Of a stretch of 64,000 nt of DNA, positions 16,831-25,571 are shown in pieces. Made by a program: the position numbers and the translations under genes. Source of the stretch: Pseudoflavitalea rhizosphaerae. GTDB lineage: Bacteria; Bacteroidota; Bacteroidia; Chitinophagales; Chitinophagaceae. The stretch spans positions 62,001 through 126,000 of the forward strand of contig NZ_RCSU01000014.1 in assembly GCF_003991355.1 (NCBI RefSeq), in the 5' to 3' direction. The notes beneath the pieces were generated by a model. It saw only the letters and a program-made list of their open reading frames with translations, was not told the DNA's origin and made no database searches. Every line of letters begins with the position of its first letter. The first letter of the stretch is position 1.

Positions 16831-17985
16831 TCAACCCAATAATTTAACAGCAATCTCTTCTCCCACCAAAGCCGAGAGTGCAACACCCATGCCGCTCATG
16901 CGCACTGCGCACCACACCCCCGGCTCTACTTCTCTGATGATTGGCATTTTCTCGCTTCCCATTCCCATGATACCGCTCCAGCGATCTTCGATGGTAACAG
17001 GTTGTCCCGGCAGCAGGTAATTGGTGAGGAAATGTTCGAGTTCTTTCTGGATGGTGTCTGTGATCTGCATTTCACTGGTGGTTTCTTCTTCGAACGCTTT
17101 GTTGCGTGCGCCTCCGAGGAGGATACGATCGCCGAGATCGCGGAAATAATAGAAGCCTTCATCGTAATGGAAGCTGCCTTTGAAGCGGAGATTTTCGAGG
17201 GGGGCGGTAACGAGGATCTGCCCGCGTGCGGGCTGTACATCCAGCTGTGGTAGTAATTGCCTGGCGAAGGCATTGGTACAGATGAGGAGCTGTTTGGAAT
17301 GAAAGGTATAGACTTGTTTCGTATTGCCGGTGGGCCAGGATGCATGGATCCTGATGCCTTCAGGACCTTTTTCAAAATGGTCTGCAGAGATGGAATTAAT
17401 TACAGTCACGCCCAGGGCCTGAACGCGCTGCAGCAGTTGCTGACAAAGTTTTCCGGTATGGAGTGTGCCTTCGAATTTATTTTCGATGAGGTGGGCGGTG
17501 GCGCCGAATCCGAATTGTTTGATCTTACGGTTGGCGAATTTGTAAGTGGGAGAGGAGCGGACGATCGGTGAGATCTTTTCATTGAGCCAATCGATCTGGT
17601 CCTGCAGCAGGGCTTTGCCCGGGTCTTTATTAGTGGAGATCAGTTCATATCCTTTACTCCACTGGAAGCCGATGGCTTTTTCACCGAGTATTTTCCTGGT
17701 CCGTTGCAGACCGCGAAAACGCATATCCACCAGTTGAAGCATGGCGTCTTCACCGGCTTTCTCTTTATCGGCCATCAGTTCTGTTACGCTTCCGAAGCAG
17801 GCGAAGCCGGCATTGCGGGTACTGGCTCCCGTTGGGATGATGCCCCGGTCCAGCACGGTGATCCGGCTTTCAGGTCTTTGTTTCTTGAGATGCCATGCAC
17901 ACCAAAGGCCCACGAGGCCGCTTCCGATGATGGTGACATCGGTACGGGCAAAAAAGCTTTCCTTTTCCCAAACGGATATTTGCAT
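16831..17985 (-). CDS. FAD-dependent oxidoreductase (D-amino-acid oxidase/DadA-like fold)
   Basis: The 384-residue protein has an FAD-binding Rossmann motif near the N-terminus (VTIIGSGLVGLWCAWHL, about 17-33), an acidic residue after the second strand (VLDRG) and the GASTRNAGFACFG segment typical of the DAO superfamily. A glycine-rich FAD contact is seen again near the C-terminus (GVWCAVRMSGMG). It has no signal peptide. Members oxidise amines or amino acids, often with a Ser/Thr-rich second motif. The exact substrate cannot be assigned. The gene is convergent with the family B block and divergent from the DUF4197 lipoprotein. Confidence 0.85.
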   Translation of the reverse strand: MQISVWEKESFFARTDVTIIGSGLVGLWCAWHLKKQRPESRITVLDRGIIPTGASTRNAGFACFGSVTELMADKEKAGEDAMLQLVDMRFRGLQRTRKILGEKAIGFQWSKGYELISTNKDPGKALLQDQIDWLNEKISPIVRSSPTYKFANRKIKQFGFGATAHLIENKFEGTLHTGKLCQQLLQRVQALGVTVINSISADHFEKGPEGIRIHASWPTGNTKQVYTFHSKQLLICTNAFARQLLPQLDVQPARGQILVTAPLENLRFKGSFHYDEGFYYFRDLGDRILLGGARNKAFEEETTSEMQITDTIQKELEHFLTNYLLPGQPVTIEDRWSGIMGMGSEKMPIIREVEPGVWCAVRMSGMGVALSALVGEEIAVKLLG

Positions 17986-18062
17986 GAAATAAAGTTATTT
18001 GATATTATGCAGCCGGAAAAGTAGAACTTTGGCGTCCAATCGATAACTCAAATCACTACCAG

Positions 18063-18803
18063 ATGAAAAAGTATGTTTACGTGTTACCTCTCTGTTTGCT
18101 GTTGTTTTCAGGATGTGAGTCAACCCAGCAGATCCTGAAAGACCTGGGCCAGACCGGTACAGGAACCGGCACCAGTACGGGCAGTACCACCGGTGGGCTC
18201 TCTACCAACGACATCATTGCAGGATTGAAGGAAGCGCTGGCCGTAGGTGCTGAACGTTCTTCCAGTAAGCTTTCCGCAATGGACGGGTTCTTCAAAGATG
18301 CAGCTGTTAAGATCCTGCTTCCGCAGGAAGCGCAAAAAGTGGAAAAAACCCTTCGCGATCTCGGCATGGGCAGCCTGGTTGATAAGGCAATCCTCAGCGT
18401 GAACCGCGCAGCGGAAGATGCAGCCAAATCCGCAGCCCCCATTTTTGTGAATGCAGTAAAAAGTATGACCATCAACGATGCGCTCGGTATCCTGAAAGGC
18501 AACGATACTGCAGCCACTTCTTATCTCAAAAGCAAAACAACCGTTGCGCTTACCAACGCTTTCAAACCTGTGATCGAAAAATCACTGGCAAAAGTAAATG
18601 CCACCAAATATTGGGGCGACCTGTTCACCGCGTACAATAGATTCGCTACAAACAAAGTGAATACCGATCTTTCTGCGTTTGTAACAGAAAGAGCGCTGAG
18701 CGGCATCTTCTACCAGGTTGGCCAGGAAGAAAAAGCAATTCGTAAAGACCCTGTTGCACGCACTACTGATATTCTTAAAAAAGTGTTTAGCAAGAACAGT
18801 TGA
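18063..18803 (+). CDS. DUF4197 family lipoprotein
   Basis: A lipobox (LLLFSGC, Cys18) is followed by a Gly/Thr/Ser linker (about 30-47) and a helical domain of about 195 residues that fits DUF4197. Features include GLKEALAVGAERSSSKLS, FFKDAAVKILLP, LGMGSLVDKAILSVNRAAEDAA and a C-terminal GIFYQVGQEEKAIR. These proteins are thought to sit on the periplasmic side of a membrane; their function is unknown to me. Its 246 residues fit the family, and the gene ends before a strong terminator, so it is probably transcribed alone. Confidence 0.88.
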   Translation: MKKYVYVLPLCLLLFSGCESTQQILKDLGQTGTGTGTSTGSTTGGLSTNDIIAGLKEALAVGAERSSSKLSAMDGFFKDAAVKILLPQEAQKVEKTLRDLGMGSLVDKAILSVNRAAEDAAKSAAPIFVNAVKSMTINDALGILKGNDTAATSYLKSKTTVALTNAFKPVIEKSLAKVNATKYWGDLFTAYNRFATNKVNTDLSAFVTERALSGIFYQVGQEEKAIRKDPVARTTDILKKVFSKNS

Positions 18804-18822
18804 TCTGATATCATTCATGTAG

Positions 18823-18860
18823 AAATGCCGCTTCACTTCAGAAGCGGCATTTTTTTTTGA
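18823..18860 (+). terminator. Strong rho-independent terminator after the DUF4197 gene
   Basis: A 12-bp perfect stem (AAATGCCGCTTC with GAAGCGGCATTT, loop ACTTCA) is followed by a run of T residues. It starts 20 bases past the stop codon and also faces the convergent T9SS cargo gene. Confidence 0.92.
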
Positions 18861-18883
18861 CCATCACCTTTCATGATATACCA

Positions 18884-20314
18884 CTATTTCACTACAATTT
18901 TCCGGGTGATGGTTTCACCTGACGATGGGTGTTTGATGGTGAGGAAATAAAGACCTGTTCTAAGATTTTGCAGACTGTACTGGCTGCCGGTCAAACTTCT
19001 CACCGACCTGATTGCTTTGCCGCTATTGTCTGTCAATAGCAGGTCTTTGGGACTTGCATCACTGAATGTGATGCGGAGATTGCCATCGGTTGAAGGATTG
19101 GGATAGATCACCACAGACAGCCCATCGTTATTACTTCCTTTGATGATGATCAGCTTGCTGAAGTTTTGTCTGCCATCGATATCTTCCTGCATCAACCTGT
19201 ACTGTACGGAGGCAGAAGAAGCATTGTTGTCTGCAAACTGGTATTGTAATAAATTATTGCTGTTGCCGTCTTTGGCGGATGAAGCAACAAATCCAATGGT
19301 CTCGAAATTACTGTTACCTGTTTTCCGCTGAATATGGAAGCCTTTATTATTAAGTTCAGTAGCAGTCTTCCATTTTAGCATCACTTTGTTACCGGAAACT
19401 CTTTCTCCGTCAAATGCAGCCAGGGTTACCGGGAGGACCGGACAGGTATTCACGATCAGCGCGGATGTGGAAAATGTTTCACCTGTCACCTGCACTTTTA
19501 CCCATAGGTTCTTGTTTTGGTAAGGTGGAAAATTCATGGGTGTTGAAACGAAAGAACCATTGCCTGCTGCTGGAATATTAATGGTGCCTGACGTGAAGAT
19601 CAACGGATCGCTGGCTTCCAGTACACCGCCGGCAGGTTCATCTGCAAATACTTCATATGTGGCCGTTTTTGCTGCGGACTGCGATGTGATGGTAACAGTA
19701 TATGTTCGCGGGTTGCATATTATATTTCCGCTTACCAGCGGGTCATTCACGTAAAATGAATTGGTGGGTTTGGAGCATTGGACAGCATTGTCGCTGTTGG
19801 AATTACTGCTCCATATATCAGCAATGAGCTGGGTGGCATTGGTACAGGCTCCGGGGATGGTAACCATGATCCCTTTAATGGTGAACCTGTTGATTGTATT
19901 GATGCCCGTACCGCTGACATATGTTTTTACTACAGTTGTGGCTGGCAGCATGGTTGCAGATGGCGCTGATGGATAGTTAGTGCCAAGTGTGGGGGAAGCC
20001 AGTGTTGGATTGGTTACAACAATGGTTCCCAGTGCGCCGGACAATTGCGCCAGTGTTGGAGGTGAACCATAGGTGAGTGCAGGCGCGGGATAGTTGGAAG
20101 AAGCCCACACGTGAACATTCGTGTATTTGTTTCCGTTATTATTTACCTGGTCCCAGCTAACGTCTATGTTTACCTGGCAATTGCCGCCGCTACTGCTGAA
20201 ACTGTTGAGTTTGATGGTGAGATTGGATACATCACAGGCTTGTGCTATCGCTTTCTGACTGGTGAAGAGTATAATGCTGCATACAGCAAAATACAGGGGT
20301 AGAGTTGCTTTCAT
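18884..20314 (-). CDS. Secreted protein with T9SS type A C-terminal sorting domain
   Basis: I chose the ATG at 20314 because it opens a signal peptide (MKATLPLYFAVCSIILFTSQ); a longer frame starts upstream but lacks this property. The 476-residue product has a beta-rich, Asn/Ser/Thr-rich N-terminal part with several cysteines. A fibronectin-like section follows (LAAFDGERVSGNKVMLKWKT, then VQYRLMQEDIDGRQNFS), which often precedes sorting tails. The last 80 residues form the sorting domain: VIYPNPSTDGNLRIT, LLLTDNSGKAI and LRTGLYFLTI. It is likely a surface or released cargo; no enzyme domain was recognised. Confidence 0.85.
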   Translation of the reverse strand: MKATLPLYFAVCSIILFTSQKAIAQACDVSNLTIKLNSFSSSGGNCQVNIDVSWDQVNNNGNKYTNVHVWASSNYPAPALTYGSPPTLAQLSGALGTIVVTNPTLASPTLGTNYPSAPSATMLPATTVVKTYVSGTGINTINRFTIKGIMVTIPGACTNATQLIADIWSSNSNSDNAVQCSKPTNSFYVNDPLVSGNIICNPRTYTVTITSQSAAKTATYEVFADEPAGGVLEASDPLIFTSGTINIPAAGNGSFVSTPMNFPPYQNKNLWVKVQVTGETFSTSALIVNTCPVLPVTLAAFDGERVSGNKVMLKWKTATELNNKGFHIQRKTGNSNFETIGFVASSAKDGNSNNLLQYQFADNNASSASVQYRLMQEDIDGRQNFSKLIIIKGSNNDGLSVVIYPNPSTDGNLRITFSDASPKDLLLTDNSGKAIRSVRSLTGSQYSLQNLRTGLYFLTIKHPSSGETITRKIVVK

Positions 20315-20679
20315 AATTGTTGCTTTGTGGTGACAGAATGGAGAAAAACATTCCCGCATCGGTTATAACACCAATGTATATGCGTAGGGAAATTCCCGTT
20401 AATTCAAAAGCTTGCCTGTTCCGGTATTTACAGCATCCGGAATACAAGTTTGACAGTAAGGATATTTGTGAATTGCCTGAGAAGCTTTACAAAGGATGAT
20501 TTGGAGCGGATAGGTGTGATCTGGTATGATTCGCCTTGAGTCGGCGTTATGTGTAAATAGAGGAGGTAGATGGTTCGGTATCCAATTCAAATGTACGAAA
20601 TGGAATTATAAATAGTTTGAAATTAGTCTACAAAAGAGGGTGATTTATATCAATAAAAATGGGCCTTCCACTGCATGTA
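20315..20679. other. Intergenic region without recognised feature
   Basis: This stretch lies upstream of the T9SS cargo gene and downstream of lpdA. Short open frames on both strands lack coding character. It presumably holds the cargo gene's promoter, but no clear TAnnTTTG motif at a suitable distance stands out. Confidence 0.4.
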
Positions 20680-20709
20680 AAAAAAAGCCGCTCCCATCGG
20701 GAACGGCTT
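20680..20709 (-). terminator. Rho-independent terminator of lpdA
   Basis: On the minus strand, AAGCCGTTCCC/GGGAGCGGCTT (one mismatch, loop GAT) is followed by eight T residues, 21 bases past the lpdA stop. Confidence 0.9.
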
Positions 20710-20729
20710 CAATATGCTGCATGAAGCGA

Positions 20730-22133
20730 TTAGAGATGGATAGCTTCGCCATAAGCCACTTCGATTGCGTCTTTCACGCTTTCGCTGATAGTGGGGTGTG
20801 GGTGGATGCTGTTCAACACTTCATGGTAAGTGGTTTCCAGTTTGCGGCCTACTACTGTTTCGATGATCATTTCTGTTACGTTGTAACCGATCATATGAGT
20901 ACCAAGCCACTCGCCGTATTTGGCGTCGAAGATCACTTTTACGAAGCCTTCGGTATGGCCGGCAGCAGATGCTTTACCGGATGCGCTGAGCGGGAATTTG
21001 CCCACTTTGATCTCGTAACCGGCTTCCTTCGCCTGTTTCTCAGTAAATCCAACTGAAGCGATCTCAGGTGTGCAATAAGTACATCCTGGTACATTGCCGT
21101 AGTCGAGCGCTTCAGGCTGGTGATTGTATTTTTTCTCATTGTAGGCAATGTTCTCCACGCAGATGATGCCTTCTTTGCTGGCAACGTGTGCGAGGGCCTG
21201 GCCGGGGGCGCAATCGCCGATCGCATAAACGCCGGGAACATTGGTTTGATAATATTTGTCAACAGCTACACGGCCTTTATCGGTTTTGATACCGAGTGTT
21301 TCCAGGCCAATACCTTCGATATTGGCGGCAACACCTACTGCGCTGAGCAGAACGTCAGCTTCGAGTACTACTTCGCCATTGGCTGTTTTCACTTTCGCTT
21401 TCACGCCATTGCCGGAAGTATCTACTGAAGTCACTTCTGCATTGGTCATCACTTCGATGCCTTGTTTCTTGAAATTCTTTTCCAGTTCTTTCGATACGTC
21501 TTCGTCTTCTACGGGAACGATGCGTGGGAGGAATTCCACGATGGTAACTTTTGTTCCGAGCGCATTGTAGAAATAACCGAACTCAACACCGATGGCGCCT
21601 GACCCTACCACGATGATGCTTTTGGGTTGTGTGGGGAGGGACATGGCTTCACGGTAGCCGATGATCTTTTTGCCATCCTGTTTCAGGGCGGGAAGTTCGC
21701 GGCTACGGCCGCCGGTTGCTATGATCACATGTTTTCCTTCAACGATCTGTTTCTTACCATCGGCGGCAGTTACTTCCACCTGGCCTTTGGCTTTCAGTAC
21801 GCCATTGCCCATGATCACATCGATCTTGTTCTTTTTCATGAGGAACTGAACGCCTTTGCTCATCTTTTCTGCTACACCGCGGCTACGCTTGATAACAGCA
21901 GCGAAATCGTGCTTACCGGAAGCTTCAATACCAAAATCCTTTGCATGATTGATATATTCCATTACCGATGCGCTCTTCAGGAGGGCCTTGGTTGGGATAC
22001 AACCCCAGTTGAGGCAGATACCACCCAGGCTTTCCCTTTCAATGATAGCGGTCTTTAATCCAAGCTGAGATGCACGGATAGCCGCCACATATCCACCAGG
22101 GCCGCTACCGATAACTATTACGTCGTATGCCAT
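20730..22133 (-). CDS. lpdA: Dihydrolipoyl dehydrogenase (E3)
   Basis: The 467-residue flavoprotein reoxidises dihydrolipoyl groups of 2-oxo acid dehydrogenase and glycine cleavage complexes, passing electrons to NAD. It shows the FAD motif VIGSGPGGYVAAI (about 7-19), the redox-active disulfide GGICLNWGCIP (Cys40, Cys45), an NAD-binding motif IVVGSGAIGVEFG (about 175-187), the second FAD motif VYAIGDCAPG and the C-terminal active-site HPHPTISE (His446, Glu451). Length and motifs are complete. It stands alone between a terminator and a promoter-like site, so it may serve several complexes, including the E2 at 1.3 kb. Confidence 0.96.
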   Translation of the reverse strand: MAYDVIVIGSGPGGYVAAIRASQLGLKTAIIERESLGGICLNWGCIPTKALLKSASVMEYINHAKDFGIEASGKHDFAAVIKRSRGVAEKMSKGVQFLMKKNKIDVIMGNGVLKAKGQVEVTAADGKKQIVEGKHVIIATGGRSRELPALKQDGKKIIGYREAMSLPTQPKSIIVVGSGAIGVEFGYFYNALGTKVTIVEFLPRIVPVEDEDVSKELEKNFKKQGIEVMTNAEVTSVDTSGNGVKAKVKTANGEVVLEADVLLSAVGVAANIEGIGLETLGIKTDKGRVAVDKYYQTNVPGVYAIGDCAPGQALAHVASKEGIICVENIAYNEKKYNHQPEALDYGNVPGCTYCTPEIASVGFTEKQAKEAGYEIKVGKFPLSASGKASAAGHTEGFVKVIFDAKYGEWLGTHMIGYNVTEMIIETVVGRKLETTYHEVLNSIHPHPTISESVKDAIEVAYGEAIHL

Positions 22134-22221
22134 ATTCGGTTCGAGATTTTATAATGATGATTTCAGTTCCGTTCGATAAGCACCTGTTCCTCATGGTCCA
22201 GCCGGCTTTTCTTACGACCTG

Positions 22222-22253
22222 CGAAGCTAGTCCAAAAAGCCAAAAAACCCAAA
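22222..22253 (-). promoter_or_regulatory. Candidate promoter of lpdA
   Basis: On the minus strand, TAGCTTCG (22222-22229) resembles the -7 element TAnnTTTG. A TTTG/TTTT-rich -33 region lies about 20 bases further upstream (22250-22253). The 5' leader would be about 85 bases. Confidence 0.4.
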
Positions 22254-22386
22254 AAACGAAGGATGGGCACGTTTTGTTTCGATTGGTAAAAAAAAATCAA
22301 CTTTATCACGATCCACAGAATGGGTATCGAAAGAAGTCCCTGGAGTTGTATGCGGGGTTTGAGAATGCAGGGAATTTCCGGCACCA

Positions 22387-22425
22387 CTCACTCGCCCCCG
22401 GCGAACACCACGTCACCGGTCAGTT
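22387..22425. repeat. Degenerate remnant of family A repeat
   Basis: The sequence CTCGCCCCCGGCGAACACCA, followed by GTCACCGG, matches the first and middle part of family A with several changes. Flanking hairpins are missing. It lies between lpdA and the serine hydrolase gene. Confidence 0.5.
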
Positions 22426-22483
22426 GGTTACGCCTAAACATTTCACCGTTATTTGTTAACTTGTTCAATCAAGTTCTGGCAAT

Positions 22484-23623
22484 ATGAAAAGAATCCTTCG
22501 TTATTTCCTCTATCTCATCCTGTTGGTACTGATTGTTTTTTCAGGCTATGCGCTGGTGAGCGGTAAGACTTACCTGTTCAAAGCAGTCTACCACAATTTT
22601 GCGGACATAGACGATTATGAAGTTTTTGCCAATAATACCATCACTACCGGCGAACATCAGCCCTGGCCATTATCTGCATCGTACAATAAAGTTTTGATGC
22701 CGGCAGATCTGCATCAGTTACTGGAAAAGATCCAGTCTGTTGCAGTGGTGGTCATCAAAAATGATTCATTGTTGTATGAAGAATACTGGGATGATTATTC
22801 CGACTCTTCCTGGTCAGGTTCTTTCTCTGTTGCCAAAAGTATCACCAGCCTGCTGTTGGGCGCTGCGTTGAAAGACAGTTCCATTACTTCTTTGCAGGAA
22901 CCGGTTGGAAAATACATTCCTGAATTCAGCCAGGGAGAAAAAGCAAAAGTCAGGATCATCGATCTGCTCACCATGAGCAGCGGAACGGATTTCAACGAAG
23001 CATATGCAGATCCTTTGTCCATCACTACAGAATTGTATTACGGTTCCGATGCGTACAAAACTGCCACGGGCGTGAATATGGCCAATCAGCCGGGAACACT
23101 TCATCGTTACAAATCCGGCGATACCCAACTGCTTGGAATGTTGATCGAGAAAGCCACCAAAAAATCACTCAGCGCCTACGCCGCTGAAAAACTCTGGCAT
23201 CCAACCGGAGCAGAACATCCTGCCCTCTGGAGTACCGATCATACAGGAGGACATATCAAAGCTTATTGCTGCTTCAATTCCAACGCCCGCGATTTTGCCA
23301 GGATCGGACAATTGATGCTGGACAGTGGTCGCTGGAAAGGGCAGGAGATCATCAGCACTGATTATTATTCAAAATCAATCGAGCCTTGTATGATTCCGGA
23401 TGATTCGGGTAAACCCTGCAACTATTACGGCTATCAATGGTGGATCTATCCCGGTCCTGAAAAAATATTTTATGCCCGGGGTATCCTGGGGCAGTACATT
23501 ATCGTTATTCCTTCCAAAGACCTTGTGCTGGTGCGGCTGGGCAAGAAAAGGGGAGAACGGGAACCTGCCACGCACAGCCTGGAAGAAGTGACCGGACTGG
23601 TCCGCTGGGGCATGAAATTGTGA
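22484..23623 (+). CDS. Serine hydrolase of the beta-lactamase class C family
   Basis: The 379-residue protein begins with one hydrophobic segment (about 7-25) that acts as a membrane anchor or signal. The catalytic SxxK is SVAK (Ser115, Lys118) in a GSFSVAKSITSLLLG context. A Tyr motif lies in HRYKSGDTQLLG, and HTGGH (about 252-256) may supply the third motif. The rest follows the class C beta-lactamase/esterase fold, including GYQWWIYPG and GILGQYIIVIP. Relatives include peptidases and esterases of peptidoglycan or small amides; the substrate is not predictable. bshB1 begins 41 bases after its stop, so co-transcription is possible. Confidence 0.88.
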   Translation: MKRILRYFLYLILLVLIVFSGYALVSGKTYLFKAVYHNFADIDDYEVFANNTITTGEHQPWPLSASYNKVLMPADLHQLLEKIQSVAVVVIKNDSLLYEEYWDDYSDSSWSGSFSVAKSITSLLLGAALKDSSITSLQEPVGKYIPEFSQGEKAKVRIIDLLTMSSGTDFNEAYADPLSITTELYYGSDAYKTATGVNMANQPGTLHRYKSGDTQLLGMLIEKATKKSLSAYAAEKLWHPTGAEHPALWSTDHTGGHIKAYCCFNSNARDFARIGQLMLDSGRWKGQEIISTDYYSKSIEPCMIPDDSGKPCNYYGYQWWIYPGPEKIFYARGILGQYIIVIPSKDLVLVRLGKKRGEREPATHSLEEVTGLVRWGMKL

Positions 23624-23664
23624 ACAAATCCCTGATTACCTTTGTTGTTGGATCATCAACGATT

Positions 23665-24402
23665 ATGAAATTAGATATACTCGCCATCGGCGTTCACCCC
23701 GATGATGTGGAACTCGGATGCTCCGGTACACTCATCAACGAAATCAAACTTGGTAAAAAAGCAGGGATCCTGGACCTCACACAAGGGGAACTGGGAACGA
23801 GAGGAAGCGTTGAAACGCGATATGCAGAAGCTGCAAAAGCCGCTGCCATCATGGGCGTTCATGTGAGGGAAAACCTCAAAATGCGCGATGGCTTCTTCCG
23901 GAACGATGAAGAGCACAAACTCCGGCTCATCTCCGCCATTCGCAAATACCAACCCGATATCATACTGGCCAATGCACTGGACGACCGCCATCCGGACCAC
24001 GGAAGGGCAGGTCACCTCATATCAGATGCCTGTTTTCTGAGCGGACTGGTGAAGATCGAGACCAGGGACGAAAAAGGTAATATTCAGCCCAAATGGCGCC
24101 CCAAATATGTGCTGCACTATATGCAGGACTGGTACCACGAGCCGATGCTCCTGATCGATATAAGCGATGTATTTGAGCAGAGAATGAATGCGATAGCAGC
24201 GTATTCCACTCAGTTCCATACCAATGCCAGCGGAGAGGAAGGCCCCCAGACCTATATTTCCACCCCCGATTTCCTGGACAGTGTGATCGCCAGGGCCCGG
24301 ATGCTGGGTAAAAGAATTGGCGTGAAATATGCAGAAGGGTTTACCAGCGAGAAAAAGATCGGTATCCGTAATCTTGACGCGCTGGTGACAGTAGAAACCT
24401 GA
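23665..24402 (+). CDS. bshB1: Bacillithiol biosynthesis deacetylase BshB1
   Basis: This zinc deacetylase converts GlcNAc-malate to GlcN-malate in bacillithiol synthesis. ATG 23665 gives 245 residues starting MKLDILAIGVHPDDVELGCSG, with the LmbE-family metal site HPDD (His11, Asp13, Asp14). HPDH (near residue 112) adds the third metal ligand, in DDRHPDHGRAGHL. LDLTQGELGTRG, YMQDWYHEP and AAYSTQFH are typical of the BshB1 branch rather than general PIG-L proteins. The other bacillithiol genes (bshA, bshC) are not in the window. Presence of this gene fits a Bacteroidota origin. Confidence 0.92.
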   Translation: MKLDILAIGVHPDDVELGCSGTLINEIKLGKKAGILDLTQGELGTRGSVETRYAEAAKAAAIMGVHVRENLKMRDGFFRNDEEHKLRLISAIRKYQPDIILANALDDRHPDHGRAGHLISDACFLSGLVKIETRDEKGNIQPKWRPKYVLHYMQDWYHEPMLLIDISDVFEQRMNAIAAYSTQFHTNASGEEGPQTYISTPDFLDSVIARARMLGKRIGVKYAEGFTSEKKIGIRNLDALVTVET

Positions 24403-24433
24403 TAATTAGCAAGGTTTTATGGGTTTTGAACCG

Positions 24434-24441
24434 TAACTTTG
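24434..24441 (+). promoter_or_regulatory. Candidate -7 element of the desaturase gene
   Basis: TAACTTTG fits TAnnTTTG, 40 bases ahead of the desaturase start. The -33 region is only T-rich. Confidence 0.45.
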
Positions 24442-24481
24442 CGCCTTTAATTAATGTTCTTAGTCCCTGTATAATTTAAAA

Positions 24482-25552
24482 ATGGCGACACCTAAATTTG
24501 CGAATGTTCCTCACTCTTTTCATTCTGAATTGAAGCGCAGGATCAGTGAGTACTTCCTCGAAGTGGGTAAATCTCAGACCGGGAACTCCAGCCTGTTCAC
24601 TAAAGCAGTGATCCTTGGCGTTAGCTTCCTGGCCGTGTACATTCACCTCGTTTTCTTCACCCCCAATCTTTTCTTTCAGATCCTTGAAAGCATTATCCTG
24701 GGTGGACTGGTGGCCGCTATTGGCTTCAACGTGATGCACGACGGTGCGCACGGCAGCTTCAGCAAGTACAAATGGCTGAATACCTTCGCCTCTTTCTCCC
24801 TCAATATTCTCGGTGGCAACAGCTTCATGTGGAATGTGAAGCATAACGTTATCCATCATGCGTATACCAATGTGGACGGCGTGGATGATGATATCGATAT
24901 CCAACCCTGGATGCGCATGAGCACCACCCAGAAAAAATACAAACTCCACAAATACCAGCATATCTATTTCTGGTTCCTGTACTCTTTGCTGTACATCTTC
25001 TGGATCTTCGTGCTGGATTATCAGAAATACTTCAAGAGCAAGATCGGAAATATGCCGTTGAAGAGAATGAAACTCTCCGATCACCTCGTGTTCTGGGGTT
25101 TCAAAGCGCTGCACCTTTTCATGTTCGTGGTATTGCCTATCATGATGGTTGGATTTTCCAGCTGGGCAATCAGCTTTCTCATCTTCACCCTGGTGGCCGG
25201 CTTGGTGCTGAGCCTCGTGTTCCAACTGGCGCACACTGTGGAGCACACTGCTTTCCCTGTGCCTGATGAGAACACCGGTAAGCTGGAAGATGAATGGGCA
25301 GTTCACCAGATCAAGACCACTGCCAATTTCGCTACCAACAACAAATTGGTGAGCTGGTTGGTAGGTGGACTGAATTTCCAGATCGAACACCATCTTTTCC
25401 CCAAGATATCTCACGTGCACTATCCGGCTATCAGCAAGATCATCCGGAAGACCTGCCAGGAGTATGGCATCAACTACATCGAGTATCCCCGCGTGCGTTA
25501 TGCAGTGGCTTCTCACGTAGCCTTCCTGAAGCAGATGGGATCTGCTGCCTAG
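24482..25552 (+). CDS. Membrane fatty acid (acyl-CoA/lipid) desaturase
   Basis: The 356-residue integral membrane di-iron enzyme introduces a double bond into fatty acyl chains. The three histidine boxes are HDGAH (His86, His90), HNVIHH (His121, His125, His126) and QIEHH (Gln300, His303, His304). The QxxHH third box is that of front-end/linoleoyl-CoA type desaturases, but no cytochrome b5 domain is fused. Hydrophobic segments occur at about 42-60, 68-84, 103-113, 155-175 and 208-250. Regioselectivity cannot be read from sequence. aguB starts 19 bases later, so the genes may share a transcript. Confidence 0.92.
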   Translation: MATPKFANVPHSFHSELKRRISEYFLEVGKSQTGNSSLFTKAVILGVSFLAVYIHLVFFTPNLFFQILESIILGGLVAAIGFNVMHDGAHGSFSKYKWLNTFASFSLNILGGNSFMWNVKHNVIHHAYTNVDGVDDDIDIQPWMRMSTTQKKYKLHKYQHIYFWFLYSLLYIFWIFVLDYQKYFKSKIGNMPLKRMKLSDHLVFWGFKALHLFMFVVLPIMMVGFSSWAISFLIFTLVAGLVLSLVFQLAHTVEHTAFPVPDENTGKLEDEWAVHQIKTTANFATNNKLVSWLVGGLNFQIEHHLFPKISHVHYPAISKIIRKTCQEYGINYIEYPRVRYAVASHVAFLKQMGSAA

Positions 25553-25571
25553 TTCAAAGATAAAATCGTCT

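Noticed and set aside
20317-20499. Sixty-codon plus-strand frame upstream of the T9SS cargo gene
   Set aside because: It overlaps the cargo gene's upstream region, has no family resemblance and no coupling to another gene.
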